64,000 nt of DNA from an uncultured Roseivirga sp. (GCA_947493005.1 CANLOY010000004.1:124001-188000), one strand, 5' to 3'; counted from the stretch's first letter, positions 1 to 9,297 are shown. A program made the numbers and translations. Notes: generated by a model not told the origin, from the sequence alone.

Positions 1-88
1 TAACCTCAGTAGTCATGTAATCGGTGACTGGACGGTATTGTGTAACCGTTTTTGCTGGTTCTGGTGCTTTTACGCCTGTGAAATTCAT
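1..88 (-). CDS. CBS-domain protein, N-terminal fragment (runs off left edge)
   Basis: Only the first 29 codons are inside the window, reading leftward from an ATG at 88-86. The translation begins MNFTGVKAPEP and reaches the stretch VTDYMTTEV, where the YM(T/S)xxV pattern is the usual opening of a CBS domain (adenine-nucleotide-sensing pair, as in IMPDH-type CBS modules). No stop occurs before the edge. The short N-terminal linker followed directly by CBS matches small stand-alone CBS proteins common in Bacteroidota. Assignment rests on this one motif, so function beyond a CBS fold is not claimed. Confidence 0.5.
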   Translation of the reverse strand, partial: MNFTGVKAPEPAKTVTQYRPVTDYMTTEV

Positions 89-231
89 AAGTTCGTGTAT
101 TAATGTTGATTTCTGTATGGAAAGGGTATAGAAATTACCGATAATACACGTGATTACAAAACAAAAGACTGATTATTGTTTCAATTCAAAATATTAATTT
201 GTATTTAATTGTTATTACAAAACAAAAGTAA

Positions 232-753
232 CTACATAGGGCGATCTCTCTGATTATACTCCTTAATCTTTTCGTTTAGCATTTTAAAGTCCAGCTTGCC
301 TTGTACATCTGAGAGATGCTCCAAAATGGCCAGTCCCTTGTTGATTTGCTTGTCTATGTTTTTAACCTTGTTTACTATATAAATGAGGCTTCTTTGCTTT
401 CCAGGTGTCAAAGCATGAAAATGCTTATTTCCAATTTCATCCTGATCCAGAAGTGTCATAAAACTTTCCGGCATTGGTATTCCATATTCAGAAGTATCCT
501 TTTCGATACTCACTGAAACGGAATCTCCAATGGATATACCTAGCTTTTTTCTGACTTTTTGATTGATGAGGATATAACTCCCTTCGTCTAAAGGCATCAA
601 GGCACAATGTATTTCCAAGGTGTTATTAAGAATGCACTTAATGCGTCTATGCGTTTCGCTTGACATTTCTTCTGTGATTTCAGGGCTTACTGGAAGATGG
701 TAGCTCCAGATATTCCAATTTAATTGTTCCAGGGTGGTTGAAAAAACTCTCAT
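232..753 (-). CDS. DUF1905 / YdeI-OmpD-associated (OmdA) domain protein
   Basis: About 173 residues from the ATG at 753; a TTG three codons upstream is also in frame but less likely. The first half (around residues 35-90) carries the DUF1905 pattern of a small beta-barrel (RRIKCxLN, GSYILIN, VRKKLGI, GDxVSVSIEKD). The second half has the OmdA/YdeI pattern (FHALTPGKQRSLIYIVNK, then a helix of lysine/isoleucine character). Members are small soluble proteins once linked to bacteriocin tolerance, but no biochemical activity is firmly assigned. It stands alone, divergent from the TonB-dependent receptor gene. Family call fairly sure, role unknown. Confidence 0.7.
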   Translation of the reverse strand: MRVFSTTLEQLNWNIWSYHLPVSPEITEEMSSETHRRIKCILNNTLEIHCALMPLDEGSYILINQKVRKKLGISIGDSVSVSIEKDTSEYGIPMPESFMTLLDQDEIGNKHFHALTPGKQRSLIYIVNKVKNIDKQINKGLAILEHLSDVQGKLDFKMLNEKIKEYNQRDRPM

Positions 754-977
754 TGCAATCAAGATACTGCAATAGGATTTAAAACAAAAAATAGTGCTGT
801 ATAGTCAGGAATTTACAAATGTCACCTGGCAAACATTTAATGAATGAAATAGATTAATTGTTCTCTAACCACTTCAAAGGGAACCTTTAAAGTCAGGCAA
901 TACCATTAATTTACTATTATGATAAGGTTAACACTGTTACTTTAGTGTTTTAAAGCATATCAATCTAATCAAGTCAC
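754..977. other. Divergent intergenic region with a small inverted repeat
   Basis: Shared upstream region of the DUF1905 gene and the TonB-dependent receptor. At 930-949 there is a perfect 6-bp inverted repeat AACACT/AGTGTT with an 8-nt spacer, lying about 30 nt before the receptor start, the position expected for an operator or core promoter. No clean TAnnTTTG box was found nearby. Confidence 0.3.
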
Positions 978-3900
978 ATGAAACAAATACTACGACTATG
1001 CTCGGGCTTAGCAGTACTAATGCTTATAAGTTTGAGTTCAATAAACGCACAGGTAACCACTTCTTCAATGAGTGGAACCGTTTTGGACACGAATGGTGAT
1101 CCTTTACCAGGTGCCACGATTCTGGCTACACATCAACCAACAGGGACTAAGTATGGTGTAGTAACTCGTTCAAATGGACGATACAATATTCCCAATCTTC
1201 GGATAGGAGGTCCATATAAGGTAGAAGCTAGTTTTGTAGGTTTTGAATCTCAAACAAAACAGGGTTTTATGTTAACCTTGGGCAAGAACCAGACGGTCAA
1301 TTTTGAAATGAAGGAAAGTGCCACCAATCTGGAGGATGTTGTGGTAACTGCTGGTTCAGTTGAAATAAATTCCGATAGGACAGGTGCTGCGACAGTAATT
1401 GGTAACGATCAATTGATCAAGATACCGACTATTAGCAGATCTGCGGCCGATATCTATAAAATCACCCCTTCTTCCGATGGTAATTCTTTCGGAGGTAGAA
1501 ACGATCAATTCAACAATTTTTCACTGGATGGTTCAATCTTCAATAACCCTTTTGGTTTAGATGCGGCTACCCCTGGTGGGCAATCAAATGCACAACCAAT
1601 CTCACTAGATGCCATTGACCAGATTCAGGTGTCTCTTGCTCCTTATGATGTGACTCAGGCAGGGTTTACTGGAGCTGCCGTTAATGCCGTGACAAAGAGT
1701 GGAACAAATACATTTAAAGGAACAGCTTTTGCTTTTTACAGAAATCAGGACTTAACTGGAGGAAAAGTGAGCGGTAATGAGGTTTTTGTTCCAGACCTTA
1801 CGCAATTTCAGGCTGGTTTTAGTGTTGGAGGACCAATCATTAAGGACAAGCTTTTCTTTTTTGCCAATTTTGAATTGGAACGAAGAGAAGATTTAGGTTC
1901 TAATTTCAGAGCTTCCAGACCAGGTTTAACAGGAGATAATATTTCGAGGGTAACCGCTGATGACTTGCAAGCTGTAAGTGATATTTTAAGGTCTAGATTT
2001 GGATACGAAACAGGTGCTTTTGAAGGTTATACGCATGATACGGATAACCAGAAGGGAATAATTAAGATTGATTGGAATATAAGTGATAAGCACTCTTTAA
2101 CCGCAACGTATAATTTTCTTGATGCTTTCAGAGAGCAAAATGCGCATCCATCGGCAATCGGTAGAAGGGGTCCCGATGCCATTACTTTGCAGTTTTTCAA
2201 TTCAGGGTACAGAATTAATAACAAAATTCATTCTGGAATATTGGAGTTAAGGTCTCTTCTAAGTAGCAGCTATTCTAATAAGCTGCAAATAGGGTTTACC
2301 AAGTTTAAAGACAGTCGAGACCCATTTAGTACTCCATTTCCGGTATTGAATATACTTCAAGCTGGCTCTCGCTATATCGTAGCCGGACATGAGCCATTCT
2401 CTATTAACAACAGGCTTGATCAAAGTGTATTTCAGTTCACAGACAATTTCGAAATCTACAAAGGTGACCATACCATAACCATAGGTACTTCATTTGAAAA
2501 GTTTCAGTTTGATAATTCATTTAACCTAGGAGTATACGAACCGTTTGGAGTCCCTTATCCCGGAGGAACTTTCGGACCTGGTTTTGACAACGTGGCTTCA
2601 TTCCTTGCTTTTGTTAATGCAGGAAGTATGGACCCAATTGTTGATCACGCTAGAACTACTTTTGCTAACAATAATGCCAACAATGGATGGGCATTAGCTG
2701 AGACTAATGTTGGACAAGTGGCGCTTTATGTTCAGGATAAATGGGCTTTAAATGATAGAATGACTTTGACTTACGGCCTGAGAGTTGATAAACCTTTATT
2801 TTTTGATACTGATAAAAAGATTCAAGAGAACATTGATAGAAAGGGAGGTTTATTAGATCCTGCCAATGGTATTTTCGGAGGAACATATGCACCAAGTGTG
2901 ACTTACTTTGATGAGAATAATCAAGAGGTTCAATTTAACCATACTGATCTACCTACTGATAAGTTATTGTTTTCTCCTAGAATTGGATTCAACTGGGATG
3001 TGAATGGGGATCAGTCTTTCCAGCTTAGAGGAGGTTCTGGTCTGTTTACCGGAAGGTTTCCATTCGTGTGGTTGGGTAATCAGGTGGCCAATCCGGATTT
3101 CTTCTTCTATACCATTACAGATAGAGATTTTCAGTTTCCTCAGGTTTGGAGAACAAATATTGGATATGACAGATCGTTTGGTGATGGATGGTTTGTAACC
3201 ACTGACTTGATATATACCAAAGATATTAATGCTATGATGGTTAGAAACTTTGGTTTGAGAACACCAACAGGTACGTTGTCAGGGGTAGATAACAGAGCTT
3301 ATTATCTAGATGCAGACAAGGCAGTTGACCCTTTTGGAGGAATTGGTCAGAATGCTTATGTATTTACGAGTGAAAATGCTGGAAGAAGTATTAATTGGAC
3401 CATTGAGGTTAAGAAACAATTCAAGAATGGAATTTATGCTACAATTGGTTATAACTATCTGGATGCTAAAGATATCAGCTCTATTGAGGCGGAGATATCT
3501 GGAGATGCATTTGAGAGAAATGCAGCTGTTAATAACGTGAACACAGCAGCATTGAGTCCATCTCTGTATGGTAATAAGCACAGGTTTGTAGCTACAGCGA
3601 ACAAGGCTTTTGAGTACGGATCGAAATGGAAAACTACTATTTCACTTTTTGCTGAATATGCTGAAGGAGGACGATACAGTTATACTTATTCTGGTGACGC
3701 CAATGGAGATGGGTCGGCAATAAATGACTTAATTTATGTGCCACATGCTCAGGAGTTATTTGACTACACATTTGTAGGAAACCAACTTCTTCAGGGAATT
3801 CAGAGATCAGCTTTCAATAATTTTATTAATCAAGATCCATATTTGAGTGGAAGAAGAGGGCAGTATGCTGAAAGAAATGCCGCATTGAGCCCTTGGTATG

Positions 3901-4175
3901 GAAGATGGGATATGAGAGTTTTACAAGACCTGAAACTAGCGAATGACCGAACACTTCAGTTTTCAGTTGATGTATTGAATGTTGGAAACTTATTGAATTC
4001 TAATTGGGGAGTAAGACAGAACCCAAGAAATACACAGCCAATCTCAATTTCTGTCGATCCTAACACATTGGAACCAACCTATACATTCCAAACCAATCAA
4101 CGCGAAACATTTGTAGATAGCTTTAGCCTACTTTCAAGATGGCAAATTCAACTTGGCATCAGGTATATATTCTAA
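978..4175 (+). CDS. Oar-like TonB-dependent outer-membrane receptor
   Basis: 1,065 residues. A signal peptide (MKQILRLCSGLAVLMLISLSS, cleavage near AQ24) is followed by a carboxypeptidase-regulatory-like beta-sandwich (about 28-115: SGTVLDTNGDPLPGATI, GRYNIPNL), then a plug (about 120-240) and a 22-strand-type barrel ending in the terminal aromatic residue expected of outer-membrane barrels (IRYIF). The plug contains ISLDAIDQIQVSLAPYDV and NAVTKSGTN, typical of Oar-type receptors rather than SusC. The family imports, or in Oar-like cases may help secrete or display, large ligands using TonB energy. No SusD partner follows, which argues against a polysaccharide-utilisation locus. Substrate unknown. 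Confidence 0.9.
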   Translation: MKQILRLCSGLAVLMLISLSSINAQVTTSSMSGTVLDTNGDPLPGATILATHQPTGTKYGVVTRSNGRYNIPNLRIGGPYKVEASFVGFESQTKQGFMLTLGKNQTVNFEMKESATNLEDVVVTAGSVEINSDRTGAATVIGNDQLIKIPTISRSAADIYKITPSSDGNSFGGRNDQFNNFSLDGSIFNNPFGLDAATPGGQSNAQPISLDAIDQIQVSLAPYDVTQAGFTGAAVNAVTKSGTNTFKGTAFAFYRNQDLTGGKVSGNEVFVPDLTQFQAGFSVGGPIIKDKLFFFANFELERREDLGSNFRASRPGLTGDNISRVTADDLQAVSDILRSRFGYETGAFEGYTHDTDNQKGIIKIDWNISDKHSLTATYNFLDAFREQNAHPSAIGRRGPDAITLQFFNSGYRINNKIHSGILELRSLLSSSYSNKLQIGFTKFKDSRDPFSTPFPVLNILQAGSRYIVAGHEPFSINNRLDQSVFQFTDNFEIYKGDHTITIGTSFEKFQFDNSFNLGVYEPFGVPYPGGTFGPGFDNVASFLAFVNAGSMDPIVDHARTTFANNNANNGWALAETNVGQVALYVQDKWALNDRMTLTYGLRVDKPLFFDTDKKIQENIDRKGGLLDPANGIFGGTYAPSVTYFDENNQEVQFNHTDLPTDKLLFSPRIGFNWDVNGDQSFQLRGGSGLFTGRFPFVWLGNQVANPDFFFYTITDRDFQFPQVWRTNIGYDRSFGDGWFVTTDLIYTKDINAMMVRNFGLRTPTGTLSGVDNRAYYLDADKAVDPFGGIGQNAYVFTSENAGRSINWTIEVKKQFKNGIYATIGYNYLDAKDISSIEAEISGDAFERNAAVNNVNTAALSPSLYGNKHRFVATANKAFEYGSKWKTTISLFAEYAEGGRYSYTYSGDANGDGSAINDLIYVPHAQELFDYTFVGNQLLQGIQRSAFNNFINQDPYLSGRRGQYAERNAALSPWYGRWDMRVLQDLKLANDRTLQFSVDVLNVGNLLNSNWGVRQNPRNTQPISISVDPNTLEPTYTFQTNQRETFVDSFSLLSRWQIQLGIRYIF

Positions 4176-4215
4176 TCGTGAGGAAGCATCTTTATTTAAA
4201 ATTATGTTATGTAAA

Positions 4216-4246
4216 CTTTACTTAAATAAATTGAATGCTAACTTTG
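4216..4246 (+). promoter_or_regulatory. Possible Bacteroidota promoter for the serine hydrolase
   Basis: TAACTTTG at 4239-4246 fits the -7 box TAnnTTTG. A weak -33 match (CTTT, 4216-4219) lies 19 nt upstream. It would give a leader of about 150 nt before the ATG at 4406, containing the hairpins at 4278-4331. Motif-only call. Confidence 0.35.
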
Positions 4247-4277
4247 CGGTGGATAGAAACAAGAATTTCAGAACGTG

Positions 4278-4331
4278 ATCAAAAGTCATGTTTTTGATTA
4301 GGTAGAAAGGAGGTGTCATGGCCTCCTTTCT
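4278..4331 (+). terminator. Two consecutive hairpins, the second terminator-like
   Basis: First hairpin: ATCAAAA (4278-4284) with TTTTGAT (4292-4298). Second: AGAAAGGAGG (4304-4313) pairs perfectly with CCTCCTTTCT (4322-4331) over an 8-nt loop, followed by TTATTTT. It can terminate transcription from the receptor gene. It also lies between the candidate promoter at 4239 and the next gene, and its left arm contains the Shine-Dalgarno-like AGGAGG. Confidence 0.5.
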
Positions 4332-4405
4332 TATTTTCCTCCATTCATAAAAGCTTACTTGAAAAAGTTCTTTTAACTCCCTATCTCGCTTCAAACCTTT
4401 ATGCT

Positions 4406-5557
4406 ATGAATTATCTCAGATTGTTAGTTCTTGTTCTATGCATCAATTCTACATTTGATAGCTATTCTCAGACTTATTTTCCCCCAAGAGGAAACTGGGA
4501 AGTTCGCAGGCCTCAATCATTGGGTTTAAACGCTCAAAAGCTGAATGAAGCAGTGAAATATGCTGAAGAGAACGAATATAGTGGCTCTAAAGATTCCAGA
4601 GTAGCATCACTTATCGGGTTTAGAAGAGAGCCATTTCACGAGGTGCTAGGACCTATGAGAGAAAGAGGTGGGCCTGCAGGCGTTATTATTAAGGACGGAT
4701 ACATAGTAGCCCAGTGGGGAGATGTAAACAGAGTTGATATGACTCACAGCGTTACTAAAAGTTACCTCTCTACAATAGCTGGGTTAGCGTTGGATAAAGA
4801 ACTAGTCAGAAATGTTAAGGATAAGGTTGCTGATTATGTATGGGACGGTACTTTTAACGGAGCTCATAATGGTAAAATCGATTGGCATATGCTGCTAAAC
4901 CAATCTTCTGCATGGTCTGGTGAACTCTTTGGTTTAAAGGATTGGGCTGACCGTCCTCCAAGGAGTGGAGGGATTGATGATTGGAGGTTTAAAAAGCCAG
5001 TGGAACCAGGTACCGTTATGGAATATAATGATGTTAGGGTAAATGTACTTGCGTATTCGCTATTACAAGTTTGGAGAAAACCCCTTCCTCAGATTTTGAA
5101 GCAGCACATAATGGATCCAATTGGAGCTTCAACTACATGGCGCTGGTTTGGTTATGACCATGCATGGGTAAATGTGGATGGCGTTAAAATGCAGTCAGTT
5201 ACTGGTGGAGGACACTCAGGCGGAGGAGTGTTTATTAGTGCGCTGGATCATGCGAGGTTTGGACTGTTGTTTCTGAATGATGGAAACTGGAATGGGAATC
5301 AGTTGATTTCCAAAGAATGGGTCAATGCAGTTCAGGTTTCTTCAGAGCCAATGGCAAGCTATGGGTACATGTGGTGGCTCAATAGAGGTCCCAGAAAGTG
5401 GAGAGATGTAGAAGATGAGTCTATATACTACGCTGCGGGTTTTGGTGGGAACTATATTGTAATAGATAAAAAGAACGATCTGGTTCTTGTTACCAGGTGG
5501 CTGGAGCCGAACAAAATTGGCCCAATGATGAAGTTAGTACTGGGTGCGGTAAATTGA
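4406..5557 (+). CDS. Secreted class-C beta-lactamase-like serine hydrolase
   Basis: 383 residues from the ATG at 4406, chosen over the longer frame from 4313 because it starts with a good signal peptide (MNYLRLLVLVLCINSTFDSYSQ) while the extra 31 residues overlap a terminator hairpin. Active-site motifs of the PF00144 family are visible: SVTK (SxxK, about residue 115), the tyrosine in EYND (about 206), and a GGGHSGGG loop (about 268-275) in place of KTG. The family includes D-aminopeptidases, esterases and 6-aminohexanoate-oligomer hydrolases, and the HSGGG loop resembles the last group. Periplasmic or secreted. Substrate cannot be read from sequence. Confidence 0.8.
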   Translation: MNYLRLLVLVLCINSTFDSYSQTYFPPRGNWEVRRPQSLGLNAQKLNEAVKYAEENEYSGSKDSRVASLIGFRREPFHEVLGPMRERGGPAGVIIKDGYIVAQWGDVNRVDMTHSVTKSYLSTIAGLALDKELVRNVKDKVADYVWDGTFNGAHNGKIDWHMLLNQSSAWSGELFGLKDWADRPPRSGGIDDWRFKKPVEPGTVMEYNDVRVNVLAYSLLQVWRKPLPQILKQHIMDPIGASTTWRWFGYDHAWVNVDGVKMQSVTGGGHSGGGVFISALDHARFGLLFLNDGNWNGNQLISKEWVNAVQVSSEPMASYGYMWWLNRGPRKWRDVEDESIYYAAGFGGNYIVIDKKNDLVLVTRWLEPNKIGPMMKLVLGAVN

Positions 5558-5776
5558 TTTTTTAATAGGGTCAAGTAAGTGATCTAAGCCATTTACTTTG
5601 ATTTCATAAATCGTGGACAACTGCATTCCAAGCTTTCCATTTGGAAAACCCTTTGAAGCAAACCACTCAAGGTATGAAACGGGGAGATCACAAAGTGTTT
5701 TTCCCTTGTACTTACCAAACGGCATTTTTACAACCACCAGTTCTTTCAGAATGTTACCATTTGCCGATGCTTCCAT
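5534..5776 (-). CDS. DUF3820 family small protein
   Basis: 80 residues. The core MPFGKYKGKTLCDLP, YLEWFASKGFPNGKLG and YEIKVNGLDHLL is the DUF3820 signature; related proteins have the preceding ILKELVVVK segment too, supporting the start at 5776. The C-terminal codons overlap the end of the convergent serine-hydrolase gene by 24 nt. The family is widespread, short and without an assigned biochemical role (sometimes listed as a putative quorum-sensing-regulated factor, a label with little support). Confidence 0.8.
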   Translation of the reverse strand: MEASANGNILKELVVVKMPFGKYKGKTLCDLPVSYLEWFASKGFPNGKLGMQLSTIYEIKVNGLDHLLDPIKKSIYRTQY

Positions 5777-5962
5777 ATATCCTTAAAGATGGAGACTTAC
5801 TTCTTCTATTCAAACCATTATTGATTTATAACCCCTACTTGGATCAGTATCACATGATTATGTGATTTTTCGTTTTGAATTGCTAATAATGTATTCGTTG
5901 ATCAGGTGTTTCTTCCAATTTGGTTGTTATTGTATCATACATTCTTCAAACCAGTTTTCGTT

Positions 5963-6871
5963 ATGCGAGCATCACTCTTAATAACAATGCTATTAGCAAT
6001 ACTGCCTTTTTATGCTAAGGCACAAAAACCAAAAGTCATAAAGGTAAGCACTCTTACCGAGCCTATTCAGGCGGGAAGTGGGGGTATGGAAGTAGATAAA
6101 GATGGAAATATCTATATGAGCAATTTTGGTCTTTATTTGAATAAGGCGGGGGGAGCAGAAGTGTATAAGGTGACTCCAGAAGGAGTAGTTTCAGTTTTCG
6201 CCAAAGGGTTCAATGGGGCATCAGGTAATGATATTGGTCCTGATGGGAAATTCTATCAAAGCAATGTAAGTGGAAGGAAAATTAGTGTAGTTGATGCTCA
6301 GGGACAAGTGAGTGATTTTTCCACCGAAGGTTTCTTTTCTCCCGTTGGATTAGTGAAAACAAATGATGCCCTCTTTGTCGCGAATTGCGGCAATGGGAGT
6401 ATACAGAAAGTCGATGCTGATGGTACATCTAAAATCTTTGCTCAAAGCAATTTACTTAGGTGTCCTAATGGACTTGAAATGGATGATGAAGGTAATCTCT
6501 ATACAGCCAACTTTTCAAGTGGTGATGTAGTGAAGATAGACAAGGAGGGTAATGTTTCTGTTTTGGCTACACTTCCTGGAAACAATAATGGCCATTTGGT
6601 ATATAGAGATGGGTTGTTTTATGTATTGGCCAGAGGGGCACACCAAGTGTATACAGTCGATTTGAAAGGTAATGTTGAGTTGTTGGCAGGATCTGGTCAA
6701 AGAGGAAACAAAGATGGGAGTGCAGAAGAAGCAACTTTCACATTCCCAAATGACCTTGCTTTTAGTCCTGATGGAAAGAAATTATACGTTAATGATGTTG
6801 CTGCTGAGACAAAAGATGGGAAGTTGCTAGGCCCGGTAGTTATAAGAGTTTTGCACTTAGACTATCATTAA
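5963..6871 (+). CDS. Secreted SMP-30/NHL-type beta-propeller protein
   Basis: 302 residues from the ATG at 5963, which opens a clear signal peptide (MRASLLITMLLAILPFYAKAQ). Six repeating blades are visible, each with a GxxxDxxGNxY-like turn (MEVDKDGNIYMSN, LEMDDEGNLYTANF, LAFSPDGKKLYVND), typical of the SMP-30/gluconolactonase and NHL-repeat group. A catalytic lactonase role needs a metal site (Glu/Asn/Asp) that cannot be verified by eye, so a structural or binding propeller is equally possible. Stands alone on the plus strand. Confidence 0.75.
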   Translation: MRASLLITMLLAILPFYAKAQKPKVIKVSTLTEPIQAGSGGMEVDKDGNIYMSNFGLYLNKAGGAEVYKVTPEGVVSVFAKGFNGASGNDIGPDGKFYQSNVSGRKISVVDAQGQVSDFSTEGFFSPVGLVKTNDALFVANCGNGSIQKVDADGTSKIFAQSNLLRCPNGLEMDDEGNLYTANFSSGDVVKIDKEGNVSVLATLPGNNNGHLVYRDGLFYVLARGAHQVYTVDLKGNVELLAGSGQRGNKDGSAEEATFTFPNDLAFSPDGKKLYVNDVAAETKDGKLLGPVVIRVLHLDYH

Positions 6872-7192
6872 ATGAATGGCACAAGCAGCGTTTTATGCTA
6901 TTAGGGCGTACTATCTAATAGATAGGTTTAATTTTCCTAATAGCAGATTGGCATTTGTGATGAGCTTGGCCTTCTTATTTGAAAGCAGCTCTGTATTGCT
7001 CGTAGATTTGAACGTCCTATTGGAAGGAATACAATCACGGTTGACTAATTGGTTATTGTATTATATAGATCAAGGTGGTCGGGTTTCAAGCCAGGTCACC
7101 TTTCACTTTTATGCAATAGTCGACCATGTCATTTTATGAATTCTTCTGAATTCATTAATTTTCATAATACTATGCACTAAAACTTTTTAATC
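6872..7192. other. Intergenic region with no convincing gene
   Basis: 321 nt between the propeller and SRPBCC genes. An 87-codon open frame (6876-7139) exists but its composition is not protein-like and it has no ribosome-binding site. A short palindrome GAATTCttctGAATTC lies at about 7139-7154, close upstream of the SRPBCC gene. Confidence 0.5.
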
Positions 7193-8119
7193 ATGCCTAA
7201 GATGAATATTAGCCGATCTGTAGTGATCAATGCACCGGTAGAAAAGATTTTTTCCACCCTAAATGATTTTAATAATTGGCAAGCCTGGTCTCCATGGTTG
7301 ATTATGGAACCCGAAGCTAAAGTAACAGTAAGAGAGGACTCTAAATACTATGAATGGGAAGGAAATAGAGTGGGAGCCGGTAATATGACCGTTCTTAATG
7401 AGAAAGAGAATGAGCACATAGATTACGACCTAACCTTTTTAAAGCCTTGGAAGTCTAAAGCCAATGTCAGTTTTTACTTTAAGCCAGTTAAAGATGGTAT
7501 TCAGGTGACCTGGACAATGGCAAGTAGCTTGCCTTTCTTTATGTTCTGGATGAAAAAGCAAATGGAGGCCTTTGTTGGAATGGACTATGACAGAGGGTTG
7601 AGCATGCTTAAAGAGCATATTGAAAAGGGAGAGATAGATTCGAAACTTGAGTTTAGAGGTGTTTCAGATTTTTCGGCAGCCAAATACATAGGAATAAAAA
7701 CCAAGTGCGGAATGCAAGAAATTGGACCAAAGATGATGGCCGATTTTGGCAAACTGGAAGAGTACATGAAAGAAAATCAGGAAATTGCAGCTGGTGCAGC
7801 CTATTCTATCTATCATAAATGGGATATGGTCAAAGAACAAGTGGAGTATACAGCTTGCGTAGGAGTAAAGAGTATTCCTTCCAATGTTCCTTCTAACTTC
7901 ATTGCATCAGAAATTCCTGCAACTAAAGTTTATGTGATGCGCCATGTAGGAGCCTACGAACATTTAGGGAATGCCTGGAGTACTCTGTATACTATGCAAA
8001 GAAACAAAGAGTTCAAAATGTTAAAGGGAATTCACCCTTTTGAAATGTATGTCAATAATCCTCAGGAAGTTGCTGTTAAAGATTTGATTACAGATATCCA
8101 CTTTGCGATTAAGGGGTGA
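7193..8119 (+). CDS. SRPBCC + GyrI-like effector-binding two-domain protein
   Basis: 308 residues. Residues 1-145 form a START/SRPBCC lipid- or ligand-binding fold (NAPVEKIFSTLNDFNNWQAWSPW, then YEWEGNRVGAGNMTV). Residues about 155-308 match the GyrI-like or AraC effector-binding domain (AKYIGIKTKCGM, AYSIYHKWD, KVYVMRHVGAYEHLGNAWSTLYTM, PFEMYVNNP). This pairing is common in Bacteroidota and binds hydrophobic small molecules; there is no DNA-binding domain. Probably cytoplasmic, as no signal peptide is seen. Confidence 0.8.
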   Translation: MPKMNISRSVVINAPVEKIFSTLNDFNNWQAWSPWLIMEPEAKVTVREDSKYYEWEGNRVGAGNMTVLNEKENEHIDYDLTFLKPWKSKANVSFYFKPVKDGIQVTWTMASSLPFFMFWMKKQMEAFVGMDYDRGLSMLKEHIEKGEIDSKLEFRGVSDFSAAKYIGIKTKCGMQEIGPKMMADFGKLEEYMKENQEIAAGAAYSIYHKWDMVKEQVEYTACVGVKSIPSNVPSNFIASEIPATKVYVMRHVGAYEHLGNAWSTLYTMQRNKEFKMLKGIHPFEMYVNNPQEVAVKDLITDIHFAIKG

Positions 8120-8235
8120 TATAATAGATACACTAGGAAGCACTAAAGCTCTAAACATACTTTAATAGTATCAAAATCAATTCTTCTTTCAAGATTATTG
8201 ATTCTGATAATGATCTGAACCTAAATTTTATTACC

Positions 8236-8276
8236 TTTTGCGCCATAGCACCAAAACTAATGTAGCTTTGGCGCAA
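8236..8276 (+). promoter_or_regulatory. Promoter embedded in an inverted repeat, upstream of the 76-aa gene
   Basis: Arms TTGCGCCATAGC (8238-8249) and GCTTTGGCGCAA (8265-8276) pair at 11 of 12 positions. The right arm overlaps TAGCTTTG (8263-8270), which fits the TAnnTTTG -7 box; the left arm overlaps a TTTG at 8237-8240 that could serve as -33, although the 22-nt spacing is slightly long. A start near 8277 would leave a 24-nt leader before the ATG at 8301. Confidence 0.45.
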
Positions 8277-8300
8277 TGTTCATGTGAATAAACAATATAG

Positions 8301-8531
8301 ATGGAGAAAAAGGGAAGACCGGCAACTAAACCACCTACCTTAAAAGAGGGGTATTATCTCGAAGTAAGAAGCAAAGGCTCGAGCACGGGAGTAAAAATAA
8401 GACGAGACACAAAAGCAGAAATGGAGTTTGCTGTTCGTCAATATGAAAAAAGTAAAACTGTTACTTATCTCGGAGAAGTGAGAGCAGGCAGATGGGTTGA
8501 TGGCAAAAATGCCGGTAAGAAGACCAACTAG
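8301..8531 (+). CDS. Small basic protein of unknown function
   Basis: 76 residues, rich in Lys/Arg/Gly (MEKKGRPATKPPTLKEGYYLEVRSKG, then VKIRRDTKAEMEFAVRQYEKSKTVTYLGEV). The pattern strand, helix, strand and the consistent codon use look like a real compact protein. No known family is recognised. A plausible promoter lies directly upstream. The KxGRPATKP opening resembles basic nucleic-acid-binding tails, but no function is claimed. Confidence 0.6.
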   Translation: MEKKGRPATKPPTLKEGYYLEVRSKGSSTGVKIRRDTKAEMEFAVRQYEKSKTVTYLGEVRAGRWVDGKNAGKKTN

Positions 8532-8726
8532 CCTATTTTCATTTTGATTCTTAGCTATTTTTAGACTTGCCATTAAGTAATTTCTTGATTGCCATGGTAC
8601 TAGTCTGCCCTTATAAAGTAATCCCTTTATTCAATAGGGTTCTTTTATGTAACAGTAAAGGATTTATGAGCTTTTAGAAAAGGTTTCGGAAGTTGCTACC
8701 CAAAACTGAAATCTTTTCTATTCTCT

Positions 8727-9119
8727 TCAAACAAACCCTAGTTTGATATGAACAACTCTGAAAACTTGTTCACCAATTACTTCAGCACGATGCCCATGTT
8801 TGGTCTTGTCCAGATCAATGCCTTGAGGTAAATAGTCTTTAGCGATAAACATATCTCCTGATGAAAAGTCCTGACTTTCTCCATTCTGTAAGGAAATTCT
8901 CAAAGTTCCTTGTTGAACAATGATTAAAGTAGGATCTCCAGCAATATGCCAATCGGTTTTGTAGCCAGGACTACTTTCTCTCAGTCGAAAATTAAGCGCA
9001 TTAATTCTGTCGGTAAGTAGCATACCACCCATTTCAAGCTTTTGGTGAGCTACTTCTGAGAAAGTAGAAACGAAATCATCATTACTCTCAATACTAGGTA
9101 TATGAAATTGATCAGTCAT
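8727..9119 (-). CDS. Small cupin-like protein
   Basis: 130 residues with no signal peptide. The centre reads as a double-stranded beta-helix (DWHIAGDPTLIIVQQGTLRISLQNGESQDFSSGDMFIAKDYLP), matching the cupin pattern Gx5Hx... then Gx5PxG loosely, although the metal-binding histidines of motif 1 are not all evident. It lies just downstream of the 2OG oxygenase gene, on the same strand, and may be co-transcribed with it. Function unknown; cupin fold is an inference from pattern. Confidence 0.55.
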   Translation of the reverse strand: MTDQFHIPSIESNDDFVSTFSEVAHQKLEMGGMLLTDRINALNFRLRESSPGYKTDWHIAGDPTLIIVQQGTLRISLQNGESQDFSSGDMFIAKDYLPQGIDLDKTKHGHRAEVIGEQVFRVVHIKLGFV

Positions 9120-9297
9120 TCTTCTCGACTATTTGTACTGCAACTAATATATGATAATTGAGTTATCATGCGAAGCTCAGACTTTCTAAGATCAAAAATG
9201 TTGATTAATGCAGTCTTACCCCACTTATAGAGAATGACTCGAAAATTTATGAATGTGAGTTGCTCTTTAAAACAACTATCACAAATACTAAATCCTA

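Noticed and set aside
6876-7139. 87-codon open frame between the propeller and SRPBCC genes
   Set aside because: Poor codon character, no ribosome-binding site and no family pattern.
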